Assembly (NCBI GenBank): GCA_963070105.1
Contig: OY718804.1
Span: 372,001-436,000, forward strand
DNA: 64,000 bases
Reading direction: 5' to 3'
Source: Litomosoides sigmodontis
Taxonomy: Eukaryota > Nematoda > Chromadorea > Rhabditida > Onchocercidae
Part shown: positions 13,747 through 23,502 of the stretch, piece after piece
Layout of the letters: every line of letters starts with the position of its first letter
Numbering within the stretch: position 1 is the stretch's first letter
Made by a program: the position numbers and the translations under genes
Notes under the pieces: generated by a model
The model's database searches: none
The model's input: the letters and a program-made list of their open reading frames with translations, nothing else
Told to the model about the DNA's origin: nothing

Positions 13747-13962
13747 ATGGAAAATCAAAGCATCCAAAGGAACGATTTGAATGAAAAATTAACAACTGTG
13801 GATGAAAAAGCAACGCAGAGCAACAATACCACCATGGCGGAGTAGAGAGATCTCCTGGATGTTGATGGAAGTGATGAAGAAGGCTCCGTCAATCTCGAAA
13901 CGAAAGTTTGCTGTTATTGGCATAAGAGAATTGAAGTGCATGCGGTTCGAATCAAAGATTGA
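13747..13962 (+). pseudogene. ORF with in-frame TAG, possible gene remnant
   Basis: From an ATG at 13747 the frame runs 32 codons (MENQSIQRNDLNEKL...), meets TAG at 13843, then stays open in the same frame for another 38 codons (DVDGSDEEGSVNLE..., then CCYWHKRIEVHAVRIKD) to TGA at 13960. Composition is GC-richer than the flanks. No splice pair removing only the TAG is obvious. It may be a decayed exon, a readthrough case, or chance. Family not recognised. Confidence 0.2.
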
Positions 13963-16368
13963 GGATATTGCAACGAAACCTTTTGCGCCCATGCAGCAGT
14001 GTTGCGTTGCGTTAGGTCAGATACGGTAGTTGGCGTATGTGTGTGTCGCATGAGGATGGTCTGCGGGTGTTACGTGACTTTCGTCTCTCTCTTCTTATCA
14101 GCTAGACGTCAATTAAGCCATTTTAAAAATATCTGCGACGTGAAGTCACTTGCGAAAGCGTCCAACAGTATAGTGATCATACCGAGCGGAAGCTTGTGGT
14201 AAGTTCGAAAAAATTTCCCGAAAAGTTTCTTTTGATGATTCATTTTTATCTAACAGCATAAATATATCAACCTTACAGTGAGCTTGGTGGTAAAGGGCAG
14301 GATTACACTGTGCGGCTAGAGCATGTGTCACTCACCTTTCACGGTATATGTATGCATGTGCACACTAACGGATGAGCAGATGGTTCATATTTAGTAGTAT
14401 GTAATACCGTGGAGTGAGCTTGGGATTTACGTAGTGTAAGGGGGCAAGGGAGAGTATTGTGCTAACATGCCTAGACGGTATGAGAGAGGAGACAGATATA
14501 TAGAGTATATGTGATACGTGAAGGTTACACTACTTGCCTGGGAAGCATTCATGGGGAGATGAAAGCGGTACATGTCGTAGCAGTAAGCGATGAAATTGTG
14601 GACGGGTAGAGGAAAGGTGGCTGAAATCAGTGAAGGGTAGAGGTAAATTGCGGAACATTTGGTCGGATGATTTGTAAAGCTATTCACGGCTCACAAAATA
14701 ATAAATCCGCCTTTATTGGAGGCATTCTGAGGAATGTTCAATAATGAGGCACCGGGGACATTATCCGCTAGGTCAATGTTGAGGCGAAGGTCCTGTAGTG
14801 CTTTTGTGTAAAAAGAAAAGATGAAAGTGAAATATTTTGAAAGAAAAACAGACTGATGCTCTCTATCTGTACATCATGTGCTATACGTTGGGTGGAGTAG
14901 CTACCCGTCTGAACAAGATCACTTGTAATTTCAGGAAATTTTACTCCAAGTTAAAACTATAAGGTTTCTGCATATTACAAGAGGAATGATGTACTTTATC
15001 ATTTTCACATTATTTCTTATGGTCTAACGGTGATATTTAAATTACATATCAAAAATTGGTAGAGAAATCTAGCTCTTAATAGCTTCTTTTTATGGAGCAA
15101 TAATAGACTTAATTGCGATTCATGTCAGTGGGGTTTTTACGTTTATTTTGTCTTTTATCGCTTACAATAGAATTAGCTGTGTGATTGTTTGAAGTGAAAC
15201 GATAGATTCTATCATGTTTTGTTTTTCTACTTTAGATAATATAATCTGATAGAATTTTTTTAATTTTTGTCCAAAATAGCGCATATATATATATAAGCCG
15301 ATATTTTGGAAATACATTACTTTCAGCAGTGAAATTAGCATAGCTATTAGCTTACCTGTAAAAATGTAAAAAAAGTGTTCAAAAAGGAAAAAGCAGCAGC
15401 GTAGTTGAAGGAATATGAAAAAGTAGATAATATAGATAGGTAACTTCCGTAATGTTTTGCGTACTGAAATTTTTTCAACGAACTTAAAATCTTGCTTAAT
15501 AAGTACCTATTTCAGAAGTTTGAATAGTTGTGAATAATGGAAAGTATGAATGTGTACATGTGGTTGGTATGAGCTTCCTTTTAGAATTGAGTGTTACAGG
15601 TGATATAATATACGGACCACTTGTGTTAATTGTTGCTGTTGTGGCCAATCAATTTATCAGTAGTCAATTATTTGGAACGCAAAATTGGACCTTAGCCATC
15701 TTTCTGATGCATTTTATTGCTAATTCATAATTTTCTTTCTGGAATTCACAGTGATATAACATAACAACAATTTGGATTTTATACAGATTATAAAGCGGTC
15801 TATTGTACTATTCGGTGAACGATTACAAGGTAATGTAATTTTGTTTACAAGCTAAAAATATATCAGAATTTCTTCTTTGTTTGCTTATAGTTCATGGTTT
15901 ATCATTCCGGAAAATAGTCTTTATAAAGTGTACTAGGTGTAAACCTTGAAATATGATTGGAAGAGCAAGTAAATGTGAGTATTAGTTGATATGAGAAAGG
16001 AAGGTATAAGGAATGTTATTTGGCAGATCCATATAAGATTATGAGTGATTTTGTAATGTGCTTGCGTATGCGAGATGGTTAAGGTTTGAGAACACATTAT
16101 CATTAGGTCAGTTGTAGGAAGTAGTGTGGGATGTTTTAAATAATATAACATCGTAGTATAAAATTTTGCTAATTCCGTTGTACAAGTGTTGATTTATCTG
16201 TATTGAAGATATTTAAATTGGTGGATGCCGAAGTAGCATTTATTGAAAAAGCATAATTGAGGGAATGAATTATGGAAATTCGGGGCGAAGTTGTACCCAT
16301 ATATAGGTGTGTGTTTAGTAAACAACTGTTCATAAATCTGTTTTTTATACCATTTATATGAAATTTAC

Positions 16369-16370
16369 AG
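16369..16370 (+). other. Acceptor abutting the CDV3 start codon
   Basis: The sequence AAATTTACAG is followed immediately by ATGGGTGAC. An acceptor directly at the ATG is typical of a nematode spliced-leader site; it could also be the 3' end of an ordinary intron in the 5' UTR. Confidence 0.55.
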
Positions 16371-17915
16371 ATGGGTGACGATCTGTTGCAGTTTTTTGCC
16401 AAAAAATCTGCTAAAGTAAAAGATAAAAAGAAAAAAGTGAAACTAAGTGTCGATGAGGTTGGTCAAGTACTGGAAAGAAAAGCGAAACGGCAGGTTAGTT
16501 GTTGGATGTCTTAGTTTTGTTGGATACATTGAAGCAGCATATAGCATGAGCATTTCAGGAATTTTCATATTTTATTAGGATATTGGGGATAAGAGTGTAG
16601 AGGAATTCTCTTATAATCTAAGTTTTGTTTCCTGGAAGCAATAGTGAGGGAGTACCAAAAACAATATATAATAATATTTTACAATTATCAAGCGTATAAT
16701 ATAGTCGTATTATCAGGAAGAACGCGATCGTGAAGATGAGGAGGAAGAGCGACGTGCCCAAGATGATGCTGCTTTTTTTGATAAACGGCCGGAAGATTCT
16801 GAATGGCTTGAATATAAAGATACAAACAAGTTTGTTCCTTTCATGTTTTGTCCATTTTGAATTATGGCAATTTGTAATACCATTTTTTTTTGAGAATGTA
16901 TTTACCGGAGTAATCCCGTCTTATAATGTGTAAGCAGAAAGTTTCCTTCATGGATGGTTGCTCATTCTGTCCTTCACAGACATTTTGCAGGGAAATTGCA
17001 CTTGAAGAACTTGGAATTCGTGATATGAATCTAACTGAGCAAGCTGAAGAAGCGCTGGAAGACGAAAAAGCCGCTACAAATGAAGCCCCGAAGACGTGGA
17101 GCACTGCGGAGGTTGCCGTTTTTGAATAACTTTTGGCTGTTTTTTGAGACTTTTAATTTGTTATTGAATGTGAAGTAAGATAGATATATGTCGTAGGAGT
17201 GTATCGGATTACAAAAATTGCAAATATTTTTAGAAAAAGGAATCTGAAGAAATTATTATACCAGTGCCTAAAAAGCAAACAGGTGTTTGGAAACCTCGTT
17301 GTTTGATGCAAAATATTGGCAGGGCAGGTGCAGTACCAAATATTAATGACGAGGACTTATTTCCAACTTTTGAAGCCGCGGAAAAAATTGAGAAATTGAA
17401 GAAGGATGGCGAAAAGAAAAGGTTACCATTCATCAGATTTTTCGGATTGGTGTTTTGATGCATGTAATTTGCTTTTGCATTCGCTTTTACGGTTAGAATT
17501 TAATTTTTTTGTCTGATTTCAGAAGAAATGATGGTATTACAACGCTTACTAATAGGGATTCATCAGGCGCTTGGACAGTTAGAGGGACTTCCAGTAATAC
17601 CTGGCAACGTGTTGGTGGTGGTGGTGCTGGTGGTGGTGGCAGTGGTAGTGTATCATCATCCAATGCTGACCGCACCGCTCTACTCTCAGCGGTTAGACAA
17701 GTGAGCAATTTATTGTTTCTAATTGTTCCTTGGAAAGTAGAAATGAACGTGTTCTGTTGAATTGTTATAAATACCACTAGAGTTTTCAGGTAACATCAAG
17801 TGGAGCACCAAATCCAGTACCCCCATCACAACCACTTCAAACGAAGAACCCGAATGCCTACGTTCCTCCATCAAGACGACGCGCTCAAGCGAATATTACC
17901 AAAGAAACATCATGA
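16371..17915 (+). CDS. CDV3: CDV3 homologue
   Basis: Six exons: 16371-16493, 16717-16829, 16991-17111, 17234-17421, 17523-17700 and 17790-17915 (TGA), giving 282 aa with all phases consistent. The N-terminus (DDLLQFFAKKSAKVKDKKKK) matches the family's Phe-Phe-Ala-Lys plus lysine-rich start. An acidic central block follows, then SEWLEYKDTNKEIALEEL, then KKQTGVWKPR and PNINDEDLFPTF, the counterpart of the conserved vertebrate segment ending in a D-x-QFP-type motif. A Gly-rich low-complexity run and a basic tail (YVPPSRRRAQ) complete it. CDV3 is a small, highly charged cytoplasmic protein of unclear biochemical role, upregulated in proliferating cells in vertebrates. The gene is in tandem with MRPS10, 1.5 kb apart. 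Family identity rests on order and spacing of short blocks rather than a catalytic motif. Confidence 0.78.
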
Positions 17916-19413
17916 AGGCAAACATTAGAAGTGCAGAATTTTGTTGATCACAGAACTTGCTTGTTGCTCTTGTTACTGTTTTGTCTGCATTTGGTAACAG
18001 AGGTTTCTTTTTAACTTCGAGAGTTGTCTTTAAAGTGCAGTTACTTGATTAGCTACAGTAGTAGTTTTGTTGGATTTGTTAAGGAGAATTGCTAAATTAA
18101 TGGTACTTTTTGCAGTCAGCCTTTTCTGAACTATTTACAGTGGTTTTGTGGATTCATATATATTTATTGTTGTTTATATCATTCTTTTCTGTTCGAAATA
18201 CTATCATTTCTGCTCTTTTTTGTGTTACGAGGTATTTGTACACTTTTTTTGTGTACTTTTATGACAAGCTTCTCTGTACTTCTTTTGTGAACAACTAGCA
18301 TTAGTTTTAGCATGCCTGGTGTTCCTACCATGTTCTAACCATAGTTTGACTACATAGGGCTTATATTTTTACTTTGTTCTAAATAGTCTGACTTTTGAAG
18401 ACTCTTATAATTTTCTCGCTTTCCTAATTATCTTTAATTTCAAGTTTTCGGAGAAGCCTCCGGAATTTTTTGATATTATGATTCATATACCAGTAAAATG
18501 TCGATGATTGCCTAATTGTTCAACGTAGGGAATTGTTGGTAGTGCTTATAATGTCGGTAGTGCAATCATGTGTTAAACGTTGTATGATGTATCAGCTAAA
18601 TTGTACCATCAATCGTCAGCCATACTATGTATTTGATTGCATTATTTTTAAGTGTACCAGGATATTCTCTATTATTTGAGTAAGGTTTTAAGGAAATTGA
18701 AGTACCACTTGGAGTTTGCTTGTAGTAAACCTGCATATTGTGGGCAGCTTTTTTTAATAATTTATTCTTTGTTACAAAACCGAAATTTTTTCTCCTGCAG
18801 TTCATTGTTTGTTGAATTTTTCGTTCAAGGGAGTGAAATGAGGCTTCGTCATATCGTTGCAATTTTGCTCGTTTTATTACCCTTTTTTAAGGAATCATTT
18901 TTCTTGGCTGAAGTCGAATTTGCATATTTGCTAATTACATGTAGGTGTACGTTTTAAATGGGAAGATTGGATTGGTTTGGATTTCATTTGTGGTTGGGTT
19001 TTTTCTGCAAATTTTCTTGTGTTAGTATTCATCGAATTAGAGCGAACGACGTTGGGGTCGTAATTTTTTCCTCACGCATTTAATGGTCAAAGGCAATGAT
19101 GATTTGGCAGTTTAAGTGAGATGACTGAAACTAAGGTGTTTGAAAATTCCTGAATAAATCTTTGGAATATTTTTGGGAAAAACTCATATATGGAAAAGAG
19201 GGGGAATCGTTAACTGGTCTTTGACTATAGGATGCTATTGTACGTTGGAATTGACATAATAGCTCGGTAACACTGCTTTGTTTTATTGGAACTAATTCTG
19301 ATTTTGGCGGTGCTAATAAGTCTTATTTTCTTCAACAACAGTTTTTGTTAATTTATGCAGAAGAGCGCATCAAAGGAACGAGATGATATATGCATAAGCG
19401 CCATTAGTTACGC
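17916..19413. other. Interval between CDV3 and MRPS10
   Basis: Probably the CDV3 3' UTR and the MRPS10 upstream region; T-rich on the plus strand. A signal-peptide-like ORF starting at 18838 was considered but has no further support. An acceptor-like TTATGCAG ends at 19360, 53 bases before the MRPS10 ATG. Confidence 0.5.
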
Positions 19414-20519
19414 ATGAAAATGCTTGGAAGAGCACCTATCATTTTTCGACTTTTCTTCGGTGCTCATAGTTCGTTCGCTGGCATTGCTTCAGCTAGGTCT
19501 TGTTCACGTGTAGCTGCGCCATTAACGTGAGTCCGATTTATCTTGTGAATTTTATCAATTGCAAGTGGTGAGCTCTCTTATCAGTTGCAAGTGGCTCACC
19601 GTGATTTCTCATGGCAGCTTGATGCTATAAAAGTTTCGGACATTCGAATAAGGAAGTGTTAAAAATAGTAAACATTTGCTTATATCAGTAAACTTTAAAA
19701 CAACATGAAGACCAAACCGCTATGTTTTGCTTAGCTGTGCGTAAAGTGCACATTACATATTGAAGGGTGGTACATGAGTAATATTTTATCGTCATTGACG
19801 ATAAAATGTGACCCAAATTTCATAGGTATTTGAACTTCAGGCCGTCTTTTAAGCAGGACTCTAACCATGAATTGGATCGATTATTCCGACGTATCGAGTT
19901 GGAATACAGAGGCCATGACAAAGCGGTGTTGAAATCGTACACTACATTTCTGAAGGTGGAGTTATCTTTAAAAAAATATTTTAACAAGATCATTCAAACA
20001 ACTATATAGAGACGACGATGTTTTGAGGCTGATATTAGAATTACGGCGAAGATATGATTTATATTAAAGCTTTTTCAGGCCGTTTCCAAACATCTAGAAC
20101 TTGAGGTAGTTTCGATAAAAGTGTTTCCTTATGTGTGGTGGATCCAAAATGCTTTGAAAGCTAAATTTGCAAAAAAGAAAAACCAAATTCATTATGAGAC
20201 AAGAACGCACATTCGTCAATTTACAGTCCGGAATGTTACGGGTAGTACAGCGAGTACATTTCTCGAATATATTCAGCGAAACATACCGGAAGGAGTTGCA
20301 ATGAAAGTTACTTATAATGAAATCGGAGTACTGCCGGAAATTATTCAAAGCAAAATAAAAGTAATGGAGTTGAGTGATAGAAGTGGTTCGACAGCGACTC
20401 CAACTGTGACCGAGGAGGAAAAAATTATCGTTGAATCGTTGTTTAGCGAGGAAAACAAGTGTTCGGTCGATAAAGCATCAGTTTCTACTAAGATGAATTT
20501 ATCACTGAACAATGTTTAA
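19414..20519 (+). CDS. MRPS10: Mitochondrial ribosomal protein uS10m
   Basis: Three exons, 19414-19526, 19826-19955 and 20079-20519 (TAA), encode 227 aa; human MRPS10 is 201 aa. The first 37 residues are rich in Arg, Ser and hydrophobics, with almost no acid, as in a mitochondrial presequence. The conserved core follows: RRIELEYRGHDKAVLKSY, AVSKHLELEV, IHYETRTHIRQF, TGSTASTFLEYIQRN and IPEGVAMKVTYNEIG. These match the family closely and in order. uS10m sits in the head of the small mitoribosomal subunit. The C-terminal ~45 residues (charged, Ser/Thr-rich) extend past the usual end and look lineage-specific. A second in-frame ATG at 19420 is an alternative start. The gene is convergent with the minus-strand genes at 20.9-22.4 kb. 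Confidence 0.93.
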
Positions 20520-20867
20520 AATCTTATTAGAAAATTTAATCGCTAGCCTTCATATATTCTGGAAGTAAGTTTTACTGTTACTGGCCACATGTTCACGCTA
20601 GAAAATGACGAATATTCTGGCTAACTTTGGCCATGTTTTTTACAGTAGTGTTTTCGTTTACCAAATGGAGAAGCAAGTATTCATTTAACATTCGACATAG
20701 TTGAAGGATTGTTTTAATAGAATTACCTTCTTCAAAAACAGTATTTTAGAGAGAAACTGGCTGTAAGGAAATTTCAGAGGTCCTGAGCAGTGCTTTCAGC
20801 TGTTAATTCGAAAAATTCAAGAAAATCTAATTGTATTGCCCGATCTTTGAAATTATTTTCCATTTGT

Positions 20868-21310
20868 TTATATGATTATGATTTCCGACAGTGCTGGTAA
20901 TCTTTTCATTGTGTTTAATCCTTTAAACTTTACATGTGATTCTGATGTATGAAATAGTAGTATGCTCAGGACAAGTTCGTTTCGTGGACCTCCTATTGTG
21001 CGATGTTTTGTATCAAGCATAAATTGGAAGCGCACACATAAAATTTGTCGCAGTGACTGCATACGGCTTATAAATCGTCCAAACACTGGCAGTTTTCCCT
21101 AAAAAACAAATGTAACTTTTTCGCTCAGGAAGGTTTTCAGCTCACATGCTACTTAGATCAAATAGTAAACAAGTACCTACTTAAGCATAAAGGTGAATTC
21201 CTACCTTCAGGACACTAAGTACAAGTCTTGGAAAATGATGATCAGGTTTGGGTTCGAGATTGATCAATAATGAACAGAATTATGGATCGCATAAGAGCTT
21301 TTTTCGTCAT
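20868..21310 (-). CDS. Possible 95-aa secreted protein, unrecognised
   Basis: Candidate three-exon model 21310-21276, 21226-21205 and 21098-20868 (TAA), with phases that agree. The first two exons would encode a signal-peptide-like start (MTKKALMRSIILLLVLSVLK). The third, after a strong GTTTTTTAG acceptor, encodes GKLPVFGRFISRMQSLRQIL and, further on, TKHRTIGGPRNELVLSILLF. Weak points: a 49-nt first intron with a weak GTTCAT donor, and a 22-nt second exon. The third exon alone is the best supported part. It lies 257 bases downstream of the cyclotransferase stop in the same orientation, so it may share its transcript. No family recognised. Confidence 0.3.
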
Positions 21311-21525
21311 TTTAAATATTTTGCGTGTGCTACAGGTAGTTTCAGGTTGTAATAATTCCACTCAACTTTGTCCTGCATTAATACCAGTTCCCAAAATGTC
21401 TTCCGGAATATATCGGAGAACAGACAGTACTAATTCCTATCTGTTTTCCATTCTTATTCCCTGTCTCATAAAAATTTTACCAATTTTAAGGTTCTCTTTC
21501 ATCAATTTTAAGTTTTTCAAAGTTT

Positions 21526-21531
21526 TTTATT
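21526..21531 (-). terminator. Polyadenylation signal of the cyclotransferase gene
   Basis: AATAAA on the minus strand, 35 bases after the TGA at 21567, within the usual distance for a cleavage signal. Confidence 0.55.
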
Positions 21532-21566
21532 GCGAAATTCAAATTCTTCAAAAATTTTCCTTCAAC

Positions 21567-22405
21567 TCAATGCTCGTAAACGCTAAACCTTTCAACATAT
21601 GGTCGATTGTGAGGTCCATTAGAATTGTATGATTCCAAGTAGTCAGTGGAGTTTTGAAGCAAATTTGGAGTCCATTTGGGTAACAAATATATCCACGCTG
21701 TTACAACGGTACCATCATCCATTTCAACCTACTCATTTATCATTAGGAAAATTGTCAAGCAGAAGAAAAATTTAAAAAAATACGTCAAATACAGGAGGGG
21801 AACCTCTTCTGATTGTCTGCGATAGAAAGTTGGATGTCCTTCGAATTTGTCAAGTATCTCCAGTTTTTGATCATCAACTTCATACAATTCACCACGTATA
21901 CGCTGCAATGCATTTTTTGTGGCTTATTTGGCAACCTGTAGAAGTAAGCCTGAAGTCTACGATGAATATATCTAGGGAGTGGGGCCCGGAATAGACCTAT
22001 AAGATCTCGGCAAGGATGGAACGTGAGACAAATAAGTATTTGTCTGCTTGGCCTTTATCACCACGATACTGTCTTCACTGTTCAATTCCGGGAGTTCATT
22101 TCCTCCCCATAAAACGCTTGCCGAAAAGTGGTCTAATTCAATTCACTTCTCTCTGTTCAAGTAACAATAACCCAGAGAGTTAAACTTACGTTTCCAATTC
22201 CACATTTATTCAAACAAAATGGTATATTATATTTCGAAGCAATAATCAAAGGATACGCATTGACAGTTCTACCGGTTCCTGCGAATCTTTGCATTCCGGT
22301 TACCAAATCAGTCATAACTGACGCATTCGGTTCGCCACGTTTCAGAGTTCCGTAAACAAACACCAAGGCCATCCGTGCTATCTTTCCTTTTGTGCCATTT
22401 GGCAT
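21567..22405 (-). CDS. GGACT: Gamma-glutamylaminecyclotransferase-like protein
   Basis: Three exons, 22405-22190, 21902-21804 and 21728-21567 (TGA), encode 158 aa; human GGACT is 153 aa. The family substrate loop is intact: MALVFVYGTLKRGEPN (YGTLKRG at residues 18-24), then YPLIIASKYNIPF. The expected catalytic Glu is in the second exon (LDKFEGHPTFYRR, E93). The third exon carries SYNSNGPHNRPY, matching the family's C-terminal SYDS-GPH motif. Family members release 5-oxoproline from gamma-glutamyl amines, in GGACT from gamma-glutamyl-lysine left by degradation of transglutaminase-crosslinked protein. An acceptor (GATTTAG) abuts the ATG, consistent with trans-splicing. The internal Met12 is where most homologues begin. 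Exact substrate is inferred from family only. Confidence 0.9.
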
Positions 22406-23502
22406 CTAAATCGAGCGGCGATGAACAGTCATGCGCTGACAACACTGCTTGCGCATTAACGGAGTCAATCGCTCAAGTGCTCATCAATTCCGTGCTTCAT
22501 TGACAATTAATTCGTAACAATGACGCGCAACTACACGTGCTGCAAGCGCTTCACAATAACAGCGACGGAGGAAGTGAGAGAAAAGAAGAAGTAAACGAAA
22601 AAAGGGTAAATTAACATCGTGAAAGAAGATAGAGTAAGACGAGAGAGGGAGAGGGACGAGGGGGAAGAGAGGTAGAGAAAATTTTGTGATGAGCATATGA
22701 AGAAGCAGGTGGTGATAGGGGAAATGTCTTTCTTTGTTTGGCAACTCTCCCCAGGGATTGGTGGTCATCCTCTGGAACATCACTGAGGTCAGCTACTATC
22801 TTTTATTTCTTAGTCCCACGTTATTCCCTGTTCACTTTAAATTTCAGCTTTTTTCATCTGTTTTCCGCTATGAACAAATTTTATTGATTTTTCCCAACCG
22901 CTTATCATCGCGTTGCCTTCGCACATTAACTCTTTTTGTCGTAAGAAAGAGAAATTAAAGATATTAGGGTTAATAAATTAGCATGAAATATTAATTATTG
23001 AATATGTGAATGAAAGTCAAGTATATAAGTGACCTGATTGTACGTAATATTCTAAGGGTCAGAAGATAGGTCAATTTTAAAGCGTACATCAATATGAATA
23101 CATCTGGAGACATAACTAGTTTATATATCTCCCTGAATTCTTGACTTTTTCAGGTTCGGTGAATAATTGAGATGTCAGTATCTTTTAGAGATTATTCAGA
23201 GTGAATGGCGAGTCAGATCGAAATTTGGTCAATAACTTCAGTGGTCATTAACTATGCCATACATTGGCGCAGGTAAATTTCCGAAGTGAACGAGTGTTTT
23301 ATTATTTATTCTTTGATTAAAGCGTCCACATATGCGAAACACGTATACAAAGTGCATTATGGGTAAATTTTTTGCGTTGCTATCAAATATTTATATGGAA
23401 AGATTTGTTATGAAATTAAAATATCACTTATAATGAAATAATAATTGTTATTGATTAAATTGTGTTATTATGCGGCATTATGAGAATACTCTATTTGCAG
23501 AT
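22406..23502. other. Divergent interval between the cyclotransferase and the orphan gene
   Basis: Contains a purine-rich block (plus strand, about 22560-22680: GAGAGGGAGAGGG-type). No exon chain was found. Promoters of both flanking genes should lie here. Confidence 0.5.

Larger units (their letters stand above)
13265..16370. other. Region between MRPL36 and CDV3, no firm gene
   Basis: Divergent upstream region of MRPL36 (minus) and CDV3 (plus), so both promoters are expected here; no core element can be named. It includes a GC-richer patch at 13690-14210 holding a 71-codon frame from 13747 to 13962 that is broken by a TAG at 13843. A hydrophobic 53-codon ORF lies at 15569-15730. I could not connect either to a gene. 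Confidence 0.5.

Noticed and set aside
13900..13965. GGTTCGAATC resembling a tRNA B box
   Set aside because: No T-stem pairing around it and no acceptor or D arm; chance match.
15569..15730. 53-codon hydrophobic ORF (DIIYGPLVLIVAVVANQF...)
   Set aside because: Two membrane-like stretches suggest a membrane protein, but no donor or next exon in frame could be found.
18652..18957. 101-codon plus-strand ORF with a signal-peptide-like inner start
   Set aside because: Lies in the probable CDV3 3' UTR, T-rich, and has no splice partner or similarity.
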